Assembly: GCF_038002765.1 (NCBI RefSeq)
Contig: NZ_JBBODE010000002.1
Location: forward strand, 1,426,001 to 1,490,000
Reading direction: 5' to 3'
From: Peribacillus sp. FSL H8-0477
GTDB taxonomy: Bacteria > Bacillota > Bacilli > Bacillales > DSM-1321
Length of the DNA stretch: 64,000 nucleotides
The notes under the pieces are model-generated. The model worked only from the letters and a program-made list of their open reading frames with translations, was not told the DNA's origin and ran no database searches. The position numbers and the translations under genes were made by a program. Of the stretch, positions 1-9,706 are shown piece by piece; within the stretch, counting starts at the first letter, position 1, and each line of letters begins with the position of its first letter.

Positions 1-346
1 GGTAGGAAGAGGGAGCGATCAGTCTTTCTGTATCCTGTTAGCTGATCCCAAATCGGAAAATGGGAAGGAGCGAATGACCATTATGACCGAGACAAATGAT
101 GGTTTTGTCGTTTCTGAAAAAGATCTCGAACTTCGTGGGCCTGGTGATTTCTTTGGAAGAAAGCAAAGTGGTGTTCCTGAATTTAAAGTGGCGGATATGG
201 TTCATGATTATCGCACACTTGAAGTAGCTAGAAATGATGCAGCCAAACTCATTGCTTCGGAAGCATTTTGGCATGCGCCGGATTATGAACCCCTTCGAAA
301 GCATCTCGCAAGCACCGGCGTATTGGATGGAGAAAAGCTGGATTAA
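1..346 (+). CDS. recG: ATP-dependent DNA helicase RecG, C-terminal end (5' partial)
   Basis: This is the last 114 codons of a gene that begins upstream of the window; the reading frame is open from base 2. RecG is the monomeric helicase that remodels stalled replication forks and branched recombination intermediates. The visible part starts inside the conserved GRVGRG motif of helicase motif VI (VGRGSDQ seen here), continues through the TRG-type segment [13 protein letters not shown] and the signature [16 protein letters not shown], and ends with the C-terminal helical tail. This pattern is specific to RecG. It is immediately followed by fapR, as in Bacillus subtilis, and closed by an intrinsic terminator. 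Only the start and the helicase core are missing, because of the window edge. Confidence 0.95.
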   Translation, partial: VGRGSDQSFCILLADPKSENGKERMTIMTETNDGFVVSEKDLELRGPGDFFGRKQSGVPEFKVADMVHDYRTLEVARNDAAKLIASEAFWHAPDYEPLRKHLASTGVLDGEKLD

Positions 347-364
347 AAAGAATAAGGTAAAAAG

Positions 365-400
365 CAGATTGCGGGTTTTTACATCTTGCAATCTGTTTTT
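365..400 (+). terminator. Intrinsic terminator of recG
   Basis: An 8-bp perfect stem (365-372 with 388-395) with a 15-nt loop is followed by five T residues. The base of the stem is flanked by A residues upstream, so it could act in both directions. The distal arm overlaps the -35 box of the fapR promoter. Confidence 0.75.
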
Positions 401-414
401 AATATCTATATACT
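386..414 (+). promoter_or_regulatory. Sigma-A promoter of the fapR-plsX-fabD-fabG operon
   Basis: TTGCAA at 386-391 and TATACT at 409-414 are separated by 17 nt, a good sigma-A match, which predicts a start near 421. The FapR operator follows directly, so the arrangement fits autoregulation. Confidence 0.7.
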
Positions 415-418
415 ACTA

Positions 419-435
419 TTAGTACCTAGTCATAA
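419..435 (+). promoter_or_regulatory. FapR operator
   Basis: The 17-bp sequence TTAGTACCTAGTCATAA is an imperfect palindrome that matches the known FapR recognition site of Bacillus (TTAGTACCTAG-type core). It covers the predicted transcription start of fapR, where bound FapR would block initiation; malonyl-CoA releases FapR in the known system. Confidence 0.8.
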
Positions 436-455
436 AACGTGGATGGTGACCTTCA

Positions 456-1049
456 ATGAAAAGGAATAAGAAGGAACGCCAGCAGTTATTAATCGACACG
501 ATTAAAGGAAATCCTTTCGTAACAGATGAAGAGCTGGCTGAAAAATTTTCCGTGAGTGTTCAAACAATCAGGCTGGACCGGCTTGAACTTTCCATTCCCG
601 AACTACGAGAGCGGATAAAAAACGTTGCGGAAAAAAGATTAAGCGATGAAATCAGGGCACTCCCGATTGATGAAGTGATTGGTGAGGTCATTGATGTGAA
701 TTTAGACCAAAATGCAATTTCAATTCTTGATATAAATAAAGAACATGTTTTTAAACGAAATGGGATAGCGCGAGGCCATCATTTGTTCGCGCAAGCTAAT
801 TCCCTTGCTGTAGCTGTTATCGATGACGAATTGGCGCTGACGGCAAAAGCATCCATTCTATTTACACGATCCGTAAGGGAAAATGAGAGAGTGGTTGCTA
901 AGGCTCGTGTGTTGGATACGGCTTCAAGTGATCGTTCGAATGTAGAAGTGAACAGTTATGTTGGCAGCGAATTGGTATTTAAGGGCGAGTTTGAAATGTA
1001 CCGCTCCTGTCAGCCGGAAAAGGGTGGAGAAAATGAAAATAGCCATTGA
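456..1049 (+). CDS. fapR: Transcriptional repressor FapR of fatty acid and phospholipid synthesis
   Basis: FapR represses fab and pls genes and is released from DNA by malonyl-CoA, so lipid synthesis follows precursor supply. The 197-residue protein has an N-terminal helix-turn-helix at about residues 23-45 ([20 protein letters not shown]), a linker helix ([12 protein letters not shown]), and a hot-dog effector domain from about 70 to 185 containing [18 protein letters not shown] (106-123), which lies in the malonyl-CoA pocket in the family. It is about nine residues longer than the B. subtilis protein at the C-terminus because the end overlaps the start of plsX. Its own operator lies at 419-435. 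Start ATG is preceded by GGTGA at a normal distance. Confidence 0.95.
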   Translation: MKRNKKERQQLLIDTIKGNPFVTDEELAEKFSVSVQTIRLDRLELSIPELRERIKNVAEKRLSDEIRALPIDEVIGEVIDVNLDQNAISILDINKEHVFKRNGIARGHHLFAQANSLAVAVIDDELALTAKASILFTRSVRENERVVAKARVLDTASSDRSNVEVNSYVGSELVFKGEFEMYRSCQPEKGGENENSH

Positions 1050-2025
1050 TGTAATGGGCGGAGATCATGCACCAAAACAGCCAGTATTAGGAGCCATGAA
1101 GGCTGTTCGTGAATTCCCTGATATTGAAATGATACTAGTAGGAAATGAAAAAGAAATAAATGAACATTTAATAAAGCACGAACGTATATCTGTTGTACAT
1201 ACAGAGGAAAAGATTCTAGGCACAGATGAACCAGTTCGAGCGGTTCGCCGTAAAAAGAACGCCTCACTAGTCCTTGCAGCTCAGTTAGTAAAAGACGGAG
1301 AAGCTGATGCATGCATTTCAGCAGGTAATACAGGTGCACTCATGGCAGCAGGATTATTTGTCGTCGGGCGCATTAATGGGATAGACAGGCCTGCTCTTGC
1401 TCCAACCTTGCCGACAATTGACGGTGAAGGTTTTGTCCTCTTAGATGTTGGCGCAAATTCGGATGCGAAACCAGAACATCTTGTTCAATATGCCATTATG
1501 GGTTCAATTTATGCGGAAAAGGTTAGAGGAATCGCTAATCCTCGTGTAGCTTTACTAAATATTGGTTCTGAAGAGAAAAAAGGCAACGAATTGACAAAAC
1601 AAGCGTACGGTCTTCTGAAAGAAGCAAAGGTCAATTTCATAGGTAATGTTGAAGCGAGAGATTTGCTTAATGGAGCTGCGGATGTTGTCGTTACAGATGG
1701 TTTTACAGGAAATATGGTGTTAAAAACGATTGAAGGAACCGCAATGAGTGTTTTCTCGATGCTTAAAAAAGGGTTAATGAGCAATACGAAAAGCAAACTA
1801 GCTGGGGCTATGCTTAAACCACAATTTAAAGTGATTAAAAATCAGATGGATTATTCTGAGTATGGGGGAGCAGGACTTTTCGGATTAAAAGCACCGGTTA
1901 TTAAAGCTCATGGGTCATCTGATGACCATGCTATATATAATGCCATCCGCCAGACGCGTGACATGGTTAATCATCAAGTTGTACAGAATATTGTTCGTTT
2001 GATGGAAACTGGAAAACAAGAATGA
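1033..2025 (+). CDS. plsX: Phosphate acyltransferase PlsX
   Basis: PlsX converts acyl-ACP to acyl-phosphate, the donor for PlsY in the first step of phospholipid synthesis; it is a peripheral membrane enzyme. The 330-residue product begins [14 protein letters not shown], the invariant N-terminus of the family, and has SAGNTGA at 96-102. The frame is open further upstream to 958, but ATG 1033 is chosen because it follows GGGTGG at the right distance and gives the family's normal length. It overlaps the last 17 nt of fapR, implying translational coupling, and leads into fabD seven nt after its stop. Confidence 0.95.
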   Translation: MKIAIDVMGGDHAPKQPVLGAMKAVREFPDIEMILVGNEKEINEHLIKHERISVVHTEEKILGTDEPVRAVRRKKNASLVLAAQLVKDGEADACISAGNTGALMAAGLFVVGRINGIDRPALAPTLPTIDGEGFVLLDVGANSDAKPEHLVQYAIMGSIYAEKVRGIANPRVALLNIGSEEKKGNELTKQAYGLLKEAKVNFIGNVEARDLLNGAADVVVTDGFTGNMVLKTIEGTAMSVFSMLKKGLMSNTKSKLAGAMLKPQFKVIKNQMDYSEYGGAGLFGLKAPVIKAHGSSDDHAIYNAIRQTRDMVNHQVVQNIVRLMETGKQE

Positions 2026-2041
2026 GTTAGGGGTGTCGACA

Positions 2042-2983
2042 ATGGGGAAAATAGCGTTTGTTTTTCCAGGACAAGGTTCACAAACAGTTGGGATGGGAAA
2101 AGATTTTTATGAGAGCGATCAGACCGTTCAATCAATCTTTGAAGAAGCTGACAGTACTCTTGGATTTTCACTGACTGATCTTATCCTAAATGGACCGCAA
2201 GAAGAGCTCACATTGACAGCAAATACCCAACCGGCATTATTAACGGTAAGTTTTGCTCTCTATCAAGCAGTAGTGAAAGCTGGAATTACACCAGACTATA
2301 CAGCTGGGCACAGCTTAGGCGAATATTCAGCGTTAACTGCCAGCGGTGCGATGACATTTAAAGAAGCAGTACATACGGTTCGAAAACGCGGGGAATACAT
2401 GGAAGAAGCCGTTCCAAACGGTATTGGGACGATGTCAGCCGTGCTTGGTATGGATCAAGCGAAGCTAGAAGAGCTGACAGCCGATATTACGCGTGAAGGC
2501 AATCCTGTGCAGCTGGCGAATATTAACTGCCCAGGACAGATTGTTATTTCAGGAACGACTGAAGGTGTTCAATTGGCTTCAGTAAAAGCGAAGGAAAACG
2601 GAGCGAAACGAGCAATCCCGTTAAATGTGAGCGGCCCTTTTCATTCCATTCTGATGGAACCAGCAGCTGCTAAACTAGCGGAAACACTTAGCTCAATAAA
2701 GATTAAGCAAGCGATAACTCCAGTAATCTCTAATGTTACAGCTCAACCTGTCACACAGCCTGAGGAGATTAAGGATAAACTGATTGAACAGCTTATTTCA
2801 CCTGTACGCTGGGAAGAAAGTGTACATACACTCCTAGAACTAGGTGTGGATACGTTTATCGAAATTGGACCTGGTAAGGTACTGAGTGGTTTAATTAAAA
2901 AAATTGACCGCAGTGTATCGATTTATTCAGTAAATGACAAGGCGAGTCTTGAAAATACAGTCCATGCACTTAGGGGGAATTAG
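2042..2983 (+). CDS. fabD: Malonyl-CoA:ACP transacylase FabD
   Basis: FabD moves malonyl from CoA to acyl carrier protein, supplying extender units for fatty acid synthesis. The 313-residue protein starts [14 protein letters not shown], has the nucleophile elbow GHSLGE with Ser91, and the catalytic His201 in SGPFHS. A GTG at 2033 is in frame, but it lies inside the TTAGGGG Shine-Dalgarno sequence; ATG 2042 has correct spacing and gives the usual N-terminus. It is the third gene of the FapR operon and ends one nt before fabG begins. Confidence 0.95.
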   Translation: MGKIAFVFPGQGSQTVGMGKDFYESDQTVQSIFEEADSTLGFSLTDLILNGPQEELTLTANTQPALLTVSFALYQAVVKAGITPDYTAGHSLGEYSALTASGAMTFKEAVHTVRKRGEYMEEAVPNGIGTMSAVLGMDQAKLEELTADITREGNPVQLANINCPGQIVISGTTEGVQLASVKAKENGAKRAIPLNVSGPFHSILMEPAAAKLAETLSSIKIKQAITPVISNVTAQPVTQPEEIKDKLIEQLISPVRWEESVHTLLELGVDTFIEIGPGKVLSGLIKKIDRSVSIYSVNDKASLENTVHALRGN

Positions 2984-2984
2984 A

Positions 2985-3728
2985 ATGCAGCTTAACGGAA
3001 AGAATGCATTGGTAACTGGGGCATCACGTGGAATTGGCCGAGAAATTGCATTAGAACTTGCTCGGCAGGGTGCGAATGTGGCTGTCAATTTTGCTGGCAG
3101 TGAAGAAAAGGCAAATGAGGTTGTCGCTGAAATTAAAGGCATGGGGCGCCATGCTTTCGCTATTCAAGGAAATGTAGGGGATTCAGAGAGTGTGACAGCG
3201 ATGATGAAACATGTCTTTGAGGAGTTTACAACTCTCGACATCCTCGTTAATAATGCTGGGATTACCCGCGATAATCTATTAATGCGGATGAAAGAGGCAG
3301 AGTGGGATGACGTCATTACTACCAATCTCAAAGGTGTATTTTTATGCACGAAAGCGGTCACTAGGCAGATGATGAAACAGCGTCATGGACGAATAATCAA
3401 TATTGCTTCTATTGTCGGAGTCAGTGGTAATGCTGGACAGGCCAATTATGTTGCGGCTAAAGCAGGTGTCATTGGATTAACCAAGTCTACTGCTAAGGAA
3501 CTCGCTGCGCGTGGCATAACGGTTAATGCAGTTGCTCCTGGGTTTATTACGACTGATATGACTGAACAACTAACCGAGGATATACAGAAAACGATGTTAA
3601 CTCAAATTCCGCTGGCACGCTTTGGTGATCCTAAAGATGTAGCCGGGGTTGTCACGTTCCTTGCTTCCGAAGCGAGCAGCTATATGACTGGGCAAACGCT
3701 CCATGTAGACGGCGGAATGGTGATGTAA
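2985..3728 (+). CDS. fabG: 3-oxoacyl-ACP reductase FabG
   Basis: FabG is the NADPH-dependent ketoacyl-ACP reductase of type II fatty acid synthesis. This 247-residue short-chain dehydrogenase has the cofactor motif TGASRGIG at 11-18, NNAG at 89-92 and the catalytic set Ser142, Tyr155 and Lys159. The frame extends upstream into fabD, but ATG 2985 follows a TAGGGGGA site and matches the family N-terminus ([16 protein letters not shown]). It is the last gene before acpP, which is only 53 nt away, so substrate carrier and enzymes are made together. Confidence 0.96.
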   Translation: MQLNGKNALVTGASRGIGREIALELARQGANVAVNFAGSEEKANEVVAEIKGMGRHAFAIQGNVGDSESVTAMMKHVFEEFTTLDILVNNAGITRDNLLMRMKEAEWDDVITTNLKGVFLCTKAVTRQMMKQRHGRIINIASIVGVSGNAGQANYVAAKAGVIGLTKSTAKELAARGITVNAVAPGFITTDMTEQLTEDIQKTMLTQIPLARFGDPKDVAGVVTFLASEASSYMTGQTLHVDGGMVM

Positions 3729-3781
3729 TCTTTATTATTTTACTGGATTATACTATAATGTCTTGAGGGGAGGTGAATGCA

Positions 3782-4015
3782 GTGGCAGACGTATTAGAAC
3801 GCGTAACAAAAATCGTAGTTGATCGATTGAATGTTGAAGAGTCAGAAGTGAAATTAGAAGCTTCATTCAAAGAAGATCTTGGTGCAGATTCCCTAGATGT
3901 TGTTGAACTAGTTATGGAATTTGAAGATGAATTTGAAATGGAAATTTCAGATGAAGACGCAGAAAAAATCAGCACAGTTGGAGATGCTGTGAATTACATA
4001 CAAAGCACTATGTAA
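3782..4015 (+). CDS. acpP: Acyl carrier protein
   Basis: ACP carries growing acyl chains on a phosphopantetheine arm. The 77-residue acidic protein has the attachment motif GADSLD with Ser37, inside the near-invariant stretch [20 protein letters not shown]. Length equals the usual 77 residues only if GTG 3782 is the start; an in-frame GTG at 3773 lies within the GGGGAGGTGA ribosome binding site. A TATAAT-like hexamer at 3754-3759 may give acpP a private promoter, although no good -35 box is seen. A perfect palindrome terminator follows. Confidence 0.97.
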   Translation: MADVLERVTKIVVDRLNVEESEVKLEASFKEDLGADSLDVVELVMEFEDEFEMEISDEDAEKISTVGDAVNYIQSTM

Positions 4016-4042
4016 TCTAAATGATCTCGAAAAATGAACACA

Positions 4043-4073
4043 AGGCTGCAGAGAATTCTCTGCAGCCTCTTTT
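4043..4073 (+). terminator. Intrinsic terminator of acpP
   Basis: A 26-bp perfect palindrome at 4043-4068 (13 complementary bases per arm, containing CTGCAG) is followed by CTCTTTT. This is one of the strongest hairpins in the window and closes the fatty-acid transcription unit. Confidence 0.85.
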
Positions 4074-4178
4074 AGTTGAGTTTAAAAGTACGTGATTCAA
4101 TAGATGGGTAATCAGTTAACGAATGGTAATCTTAAGAATCATGGGGAATTTATCCTCAAATGACGCGAGGAGTTTCCT

Positions 4179-4206
4179 TTGAAGCCTTGCTGCTGTATGA
4201 TATAAT
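4179..4206 (+). promoter_or_regulatory. Sigma-A promoter of rnc-smc-ftsY
   Basis: TTGAAG at 4179-4184 and a perfect TATAAT at 4201-4206 are 16 nt apart. The predicted start is near 4213, leaving a leader of about 100 nt before rnc. Confidence 0.65.
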
Positions 4207-4217
4207 ACTTTGAAGAG

Positions 4218-4248
4218 CTTGGCGCATTTAAACCGCCAAGTTTCTTTT
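4218..4248 (+). terminator. Terminator-like hairpin in the rnc leader
   Basis: A 7-bp stem (CTTGGCG at 4218-4224 with CGCCAAG at 4234-4240), 9-nt loop and TTTCTTTT tail lies about 5 nt after the predicted transcription start. It could be an early attenuator, a 5'-protective hairpin or a processing site rather than a classical operon terminator. Confidence 0.5.
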
Positions 4249-4315
4249 CTGTAACGAATGACGTTACCAGATAAATTGTCATCATTCTTTAGTGTTTAGT
4301 GGAGGGTTTGGTCGT

Positions 4316-5044
4316 ATGAAAAGGAACGGTATGGATCGAAAACCGGTAAAAAGTGAAAATAAATTTACACAGCTTCAAGAACAAACGGGTTTTCTTTTTC
4401 ATGATGAAAAGTTATTGAAACAAGCGTTCACCCATTCATCCTATGTGAATGAGCATCGCCGGAAGCCGTATGAAGATAATGAACGGCTCGAATTTTTAGG
4501 AGATGCCGTCCTAGAATTGACCGTATCAAAGTACCTATTTGTAAAGTATCCAATGATGAGCGAGGGCGAACTGACAAAATTGCGTGCAGCAATTGTATGT
4601 GAGCCATCTTTAGTCAATTTTGCTCATGATGTGTCGTTTGGCCATTATATTCGACTCGGAAAAGGTGAGGAAATGACTGGAGGCAGAGAACGCCCAGCGC
4701 TGCTTGCTGACGTGTTTGAAGCGTTTATCGGTGCATTATATTTGGATTTAGGTCTTGATTGTGTCGTTCAATTCTTAGAGAAGGTTGTTTTCCCTAAGAT
4801 AGACGAGGGTGCTTTTTCTCATGTGATGGATTATAAAAGCCAATTACAAGAACTGATTCAACGGGATGGTACAGGGGCACTTGACTATCAAATCCTTCAG
4901 GAAAAAGGTCCAGCCCATAACCGGGAGTTTGTCTCCGTGGTTTCCTTAAATGAGGAAGAACTGGGTACGGGTATGGGAAGATCGAAAAAAGAAGCTGAAC
5001 AGCGTGCTGCTCAATGCGCACTTACGGCTCTTAAAGAAAAATAA
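4316..5044 (+). CDS. rnc: Ribonuclease III
   Basis: RNase III cleaves double-stranded RNA, maturing 16S/23S precursors and the SRP RNA and destroying antisense duplexes. The 242-residue protein has the catalytic signature [11 protein letters not shown] at 55-65, the second active-site region [16 protein letters not shown], and a C-terminal double-stranded-RNA-binding domain ending [13 protein letters not shown]. The frame is open from 4292, but ATG 4316 follows GGAGGG at 4301-4306 with 9 nt spacing and is chosen. It is the first gene of an operon with smc and ftsY. Confidence 0.95.
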   Translation: MKRNGMDRKPVKSENKFTQLQEQTGFLFHDEKLLKQAFTHSSYVNEHRRKPYEDNERLEFLGDAVLELTVSKYLFVKYPMMSEGELTKLRAAIVCEPSLVNFAHDVSFGHYIRLGKGEEMTGGRERPALLADVFEAFIGALYLDLGLDCVVQFLEKVVFPKIDEGAFSHVMDYKSQLQELIQRDGTGALDYQILQEKGPAHNREFVSVVSLNEEELGTGMGRSKKEAEQRAAQCALTALKEK

Positions 5045-5089
5045 TAAAGAAAGTCTCAAGTAAAGAGTTGAGATAGAGGGGGAAAGCAA

Positions 5090-8000
5090 ATGTTCCTCAA
5101 ACGATTGGATGTTGTGGGATTTAAGTCCTTTGCTGAACGGATTTCGATGGACTTTGTCCCAGGTGTTACGGCAGTAGTAGGACCAAATGGCAGTGGAAAG
5201 AGTAATATTACAGACGCGATTCGATGGGTATTAGGTGAGCAGTCTGCAAAATCACTTCGTGGAGCAAAAATGGAGGATATCATATTCTCTGGAAGTGATT
5301 CACGAAAGTCACTGAATTTTGCAGAGGTTACCTTAACGCTGGACAATGAAACGAACTCCCTGCCGATTGATTTTCATGAAGTAAGTGTGACTAGAAGAGT
5401 ATACCGATCAGGAGAAAGTGAATTTTTCATAAATAATCAAAACTGCAGGCTTAAAGATATTGTGGATTTATTTATGGATTCTGGACTTGGTAAGGAAGCC
5501 TTTTCGATTATAAGTCAAGGGAAAGTAGAAGAAATTCTCAGCAGTAAGGCAGAAGACCGCAGAGTCATCTTTGAAGAAGCGGCAGGCGTTCTGAAATACA
5601 AAAACCGTAAAAAGAAGGCAGAGCATAAGCTGTTTGAGACACAAGAAAACTTAAATCGGGTTAATGATATTCTATATGAGTTAGAAGGTCAGGTTGAACC
5701 GCTAAAAATTCAATCCTCGATTGCACATGATTACCTTGAAAAAAAGGCAGAGCTTGAGAAAAGTGAAGTAGCGTTAACGGTCTTTGAGATTGAAACGCTT
5801 CACGAAAATTGGGAAAAGTTAACCGCTGCTTTTGAAGAACATAGTGAACAAGAGCAAACGATGACTAGATCTATTGCTCAAAAGGAATTTGAGTCCACTA
5901 AGCTGCGTAAGCATATAGCCGGTCTTGATCAATCGATGAATGATCTGCAGGAGACTCTTTTGCGTGCAAGTGAAGAACTAGAAAAACTTGAAGGACGCAA
6001 AGAAGTATTAAAAGAACGGAAAAAGAATGCCTCACAAAACAAACAGCAGCTCGAAAAGTCAATTGATGATGGTGAGAGAAAAATCAGTGAATGGACTGCT
6101 GAAAAAGAACGTGAAAACCGAGTGCTTGTAAAACTCGAACAGGAAGTTAGAAATCTTCAATCAAGCCTTCATGAAAAACAAAAAAGCCTTGGTTTGTTTA
6201 CAAGTAATATTGAAGAAACCATAGAAACGCTTAAAAGTGATTATATTGAATGGCTGAACAAGCAGGCTTCTGCCCGTAATGAACAGCAGTATCTTGATCA
6301 GCAGCTGAATCAACAGGACAATCGAAACGTTCGTCTCGATACGGAAAATGAAAAGTTTCTGAATGAACGAATTGAAATAGAAGCAAAGAAGCTTGAGTCT
6401 ACTCAATTGTTTGCTGCGGTGACTGCTCAAATTGAAGAGCATGTATATCGTTTTCGTGAAGAACAAAAAAGGCTGGAAAATAACAAAGCGACCTATCAAA
6501 AGCAAGAAAAAATGCTTTATCAAGCCTACCAATTTTTACAACAGTCTAAATCAAAAAAAGACATGCTTGAAGAAATGGAAGAGGACTATGCCGGCTTCTT
6601 CCAAGGTGTAAAAGAAGTTTTGAAGGCGAAAAACGGCACTTTACAAGGTGTTGAAGGAGCAGTTGCGGAATTAATTAAAGTTCCGAAGGAGTATCAGCTG
6701 GCGATTGAAACGGCACTTGGCGGCTCCATGCAGCATGTGGTTATGGATGGAGAAGAAAATGCACGTAAAGCCATTACATTCTTAAAAAAGAATGGATACG
6801 GACGGGCAACGTTTTTACCGCTTACCGTCATTAGAGCTAGGGAAATTCCGTCCTCTCAACTACGTGCGGTAGCTAGTCACCCGGCATTCGTCGGGACAGC
6901 TGTTGATTTAATTGACTTTGACAAAAAATACATCAATATCGCAGCGAATCTTCTTGGTACAGTGATTATCACGAAAGATCTGAAAGGTGCCAATGAACTG
7001 GCCAAACTTGTCCATCATAAGTACCGGTTTGTAACGATCGATGGTGATGTGGTCAATCCTGGCGGATCCATGACAGGTGGAGCTATCAAGCAAAAAACGT
7101 CTTCCTTATTATCTAGAAAAACTGAACTGGATGAATTGAAGACAAAGATTGCTGATATGGAAGAGAAAACGTCTGTGCTTGAGAAGCATGTAAAGCAGCT
7201 GAAGACTGATATCACTTCTCTGGAAGAAAAAGTAGAGGGGTACCGTCAAGCTGGTGAAGCATTGCGTCTAAAAGAGCTTTCACTTAAGGGATCTGTTCGC
7301 GAAATCGAGCTGCAAGAGAAAAATGTTAATGAACGATTGCATTTATACGATCTCGATAAAAAGTCGATTGAAGAAGAAAAACAAAGTAAGAAATTAAGGT
7401 TGGAAGAGCTTGAAGAGCTGCTTGCCTCTTGCTCTAAAGAGATTATAGTACTGGATGAAACCATTGCTGAATTAACCAAACAGAAACAGTCTCAGCAGAC
7501 ATCAAAAGAAAGTCTTACCGAAGAAACGAATGAGCTTAAAGTTCAGCTGGCTTCTAAAAAGGAACAGCTTCAGAATCAGCGTGAAAAATACAGCCGAATA
7601 AAAGATCAATTGACAGAGGAACAAGAACGAGTTACGGATTATAAAGAGGATTTATCGCTGTTAACCAATGAAATGAGTTCATCCTCAAGCGGGGAAGTTA
7701 CACTTGAGGACGCTGCACAGGGTAAACTAAAAGTTAAAAATGAATCGGTACAGTTGATATCGACTCAAAAGCAGGAGCGGGTCCAACTGCTCAAAAAGCT
7801 TGAAGATCTTGATATAGAATGCAAAGAACTAAAACGTCTGCATAAAGGCCTCTCAGAAGCTGTTAAAGATGAAGAAGTTAAGCTGAACCGTCTTGATGTT
7901 GAGCTTGAAAATCGTCTTGATCACTTACGCGAGGAATATATGCTTTCCTATGAAGCAGCGAAAGAAAAGCACCCCTTAATCATTCCGGCTGATGAAGCGC

Positions 8001-8656
8001 GGAAAAAAGTTAAATTAATCAGGCTTGCTATTGAAGAGCTCGGCAGTGTTAATCTTGGTGCCATTGAAGAATATGACCGGGTTTCTGAACGGTTTAACTT
8101 CCTTACAGAGCAGAAAAATGACTTGCAGCAAGCAAAAGATACCTTATTTGAGGTCATTGATGAAATGGACGGAGAAATGAAACGACGGTTTTCCGAAACA
8201 TTTTACGCGATTCGAGAACAGTTTGAACGAGTGTTCAAGTCACTGTTTGGCGGGGGACGAGCGGAACTTAAATTAAGTAATCCGGAGGACCTCCTTAATA
8301 CAGGTGTGGATATTATTGCACAGCCTCCAGGAAAAAAACTACAAAATCTAGGACTGCTGTCCGGCGGTGAACGTGCATTAACAGCCATTGCCCTGCTTTT
8401 CTCTATTTTAAAAGTCCGTCCGGTACCGTTCTGTATATTAGATGAAGTTGAAGCGGCATTAGATGAAGCGAATGTGTATCGTTTTAGTCAATACCTTAAG
8501 CAATTCAGTGCAGAAACTCAATTTATCGTGATTACACATCGTAAAGGAACAATGGAAGAAGCAGATGTACTTTATGGAATAACGATGCAGGAATCAGGTG
8601 TTTCTAAACTTGTTTCAGTCCGAATGGACGAAACAGCTGAATATGCAAAATCCTAG
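5090..8656 (+). CDS. smc: Chromosome partition protein Smc
   Basis: Smc is the condensin-type ATPase that, with ScpA and ScpB, organises and separates the chromosome. The 1188-residue product has the usual length and order: N-terminal ATPase half with Walker A GPNGSGKSN (31-39), long coiled coil, a globular hinge around 500-660 (glycine-rich LGGSMQHVVMDGEENA), a returning coiled coil, and the C-terminal half with the ABC signature LSGGERALTAIALLFS near 1090 followed by Walker B FCILDEVEAALDEAN. A GAGGGGG site precedes ATG 5090. It sits 45 nt after rnc and 23 nt before ftsY. Confidence 0.97.
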   Translation: MFLKRLDVVGFKSFAERISMDFVPGVTAVVGPNGSGKSNITDAIRWVLGEQSAKSLRGAKMEDIIFSGSDSRKSLNFAEVTLTLDNETNSLPIDFHEVSVTRRVYRSGESEFFINNQNCRLKDIVDLFMDSGLGKEAFSIISQGKVEEILSSKAEDRRVIFEEAAGVLKYKNRKKKAEHKLFETQENLNRVNDILYELEGQVEPLKIQSSIAHDYLEKKAELEKSEVALTVFEIETLHENWEKLTAAFEEHSEQEQTMTRSIAQKEFESTKLRKHIAGLDQSMNDLQETLLRASEELEKLEGRKEVLKERKKNASQNKQQLEKSIDDGERKISEWTAEKERENRVLVKLEQEVRNLQSSLHEKQKSLGLFTSNIEETIETLKSDYIEWLNKQASARNEQQYLDQQLNQQDNRNVRLDTENEKFLNERIEIEAKKLESTQLFAAVTAQIEEHVYRFREEQKRLENNKATYQKQEKMLYQAYQFLQQSKSKKDMLEEMEEDYAGFFQGVKEVLKAKNGTLQGVEGAVAELIKVPKEYQLAIETALGGSMQHVVMDGEENARKAITFLKKNGYGRATFLPLTVIRAREIPSSQLRAVASHPAFVGTAVDLIDFDKKYINIAANLLGTVIITKDLKGANELAKLVHHKYRFVTIDGDVVNPGGSMTGGAIKQKTSSLLSRKTELDELKTKIADMEEKTSVLEKHVKQLKTDITSLEEKVEGYRQAGEALRLKELSLKGSVREIELQEKNVNERLHLYDLDKKSIEEEKQSKKLRLEELEELLASCSKEIIVLDETIAELTKQKQSQQTSKESLTEETNELKVQLASKKEQLQNQREKYSRIKDQLTEEQERVTDYKEDLSLLTNEMSSSSSGEVTLEDAAQGKLKVKNESVQLISTQKQERVQLLKKLEDLDIECKELKRLHKGLSEAVKDEEVKLNRLDVELENRLDHLREEYMLSYEAAKEKHPLIIPADEARKKVKLIRLAIEELGSVNLGAIEEYDRVSERFNFLTEQKNDLQQAKDTLFEVIDEMDGEMKRRFSETFYAIREQFERVFKSLFGGGRAELKLSNPEDLLNTGVDIIAQPPGKKLQNLGLLSGGERALTAIALLFSILKVRPVPFCILDEVEAALDEANVYRFSQYLKQFSAETQFIVITHRKGTMEEADVLYGITMQESGVSKLVSVRMDETAEYAKS

Positions 8657-8679
8657 AAATTTACTAAGGAAGTGAACCA

Positions 8680-9663
8680 ATGAGTTTTTTTAAAAAGCTT
8701 AAAGAAAAATTTACTGATCAGTCTGATACGGTTACCGACAAGTTTAAACAAGGTTTAACTAAAACTAGAGATTCTTTTTCTGGCAAAGTAAATGATCTTG
8801 TTGCTCGATATCGTAAAGTCGATGAAGAGTTCTTTGAAGAACTCGAAGAAATTTTAATTGGTGCTGATGTTGGATTTGAAACTGTGATGAAATTGGTCGA
8901 TGATTTAAAGATGGAAGTAAAACGCCGCAATATTTCTGATTCTAAGGACGTACAGTCCGTTATTTCCGAAAAACTTGTAGAAATTTATCAAGGGAATGAT
9001 TCAGATCAGACTGAATTGAATATGCAAGATGGCTTAACAGTCATTCTTTTTGTTGGTGTCAATGGTGTAGGAAAGACAACTACGATCGGAAAATTAGCCA
9101 ATAAGCTTAAGGGTGAGGGAAAAACAGTTATGCTCGCAGCTGGTGATACCTTCAGAGCTGGTGCTATTGAGCAATTGGAAGTTTGGGGAGAGCGTGTAGG
9201 CGTTGAAGTGATTAAACAAGCTGAAGGTTCAGATCCAGCAGCTGTTATGTTTGATGCACTGCGTTCAGCGAAGGCTAAGAAAGCAGATGTGCTTATCTGT
9301 GATACTGCAGGCCGTCTTCAAAATAAAGTGAACTTGATGAATGAACTTGAAAAGGTGAAACGGGTCATTGAACGCGAAATACCAGGAGCACCACATGAAG
9401 TTCTGTTAGCACTTGATGCTACAACTGGTCAAAATGCCTTGATTCAGGCGAAAACATTTAAAGAAGTAACCAATGTCACGGGAATTGTCCTAACGAAGCT
9501 TGATGGAACGGCTAAAGGCGGTATCGTCTTAGCTATTCGTAATGAATTAAATATTCCTGTTAAGTTTGTCGGTCTCGGTGAGAAGATGGATGATCTGCAG
9601 GAATTTGATGCTGATAAATACGTATATGGTTTATTTGCTGATGTAATCGAAGAAAAAGAATAA
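8680..9663 (+). CDS. ftsY: Signal recognition particle receptor FtsY
   Basis: FtsY is the membrane-side SRP GTPase that accepts ribosome-nascent chain complexes from Ffh. The 327-residue protein has a short basic and amphipathic N-terminus suited to membrane contact, the N domain, and the G domain with GVNGVGKTTT (126-135), DTAGR (208-212) and TKLDG (about 272). It lacks the long acidic A domain of Escherichia coli FtsY, as usual in Firmicutes. It is followed by a strong terminator, so ylxM-ffh is a separate transcription unit. Confidence 0.96.
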   Translation: MSFFKKLKEKFTDQSDTVTDKFKQGLTKTRDSFSGKVNDLVARYRKVDEEFFEELEEILIGADVGFETVMKLVDDLKMEVKRRNISDSKDVQSVISEKLVEIYQGNDSDQTELNMQDGLTVILFVGVNGVGKTTTIGKLANKLKGEGKTVMLAAGDTFRAGAIEQLEVWGERVGVEVIKQAEGSDPAAVMFDALRSAKAKKADVLICDTAGRLQNKVNLMNELEKVKRVIEREIPGAPHEVLLALDATTGQNALIQAKTFKEVTNVTGIVLTKLDGTAKGGIVLAIRNELNIPVKFVGLGEKMDDLQEFDADKYVYGLFADVIEEKE

Positions 9664-9669
9664 ATAGTT

Positions 9670-9706
9670 GAACCCGTTTGCGGCTGCAGACGGGTTCTTT
9701 CAGTTT
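9670..9706 (+). terminator. Intrinsic terminator of ftsY
   Basis: A 12-bp stem (9670-9681 with 9686-9697, one G-U pair) with a GGCT loop is followed by a T-rich tail (TTTCAGTTTT). Confidence 0.8.

Larger units (their letters stand above)
4074..4315. other. Intergenic region between acpP and rnc
   Basis: No open frame with coding character is seen. The region holds the rnc promoter (4179-4206) and a hairpin with a U-rich tail just downstream of the predicted transcription start (4218-4248); the part from 4074 to about 4175 shows nothing I can name. Confidence 0.6.
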
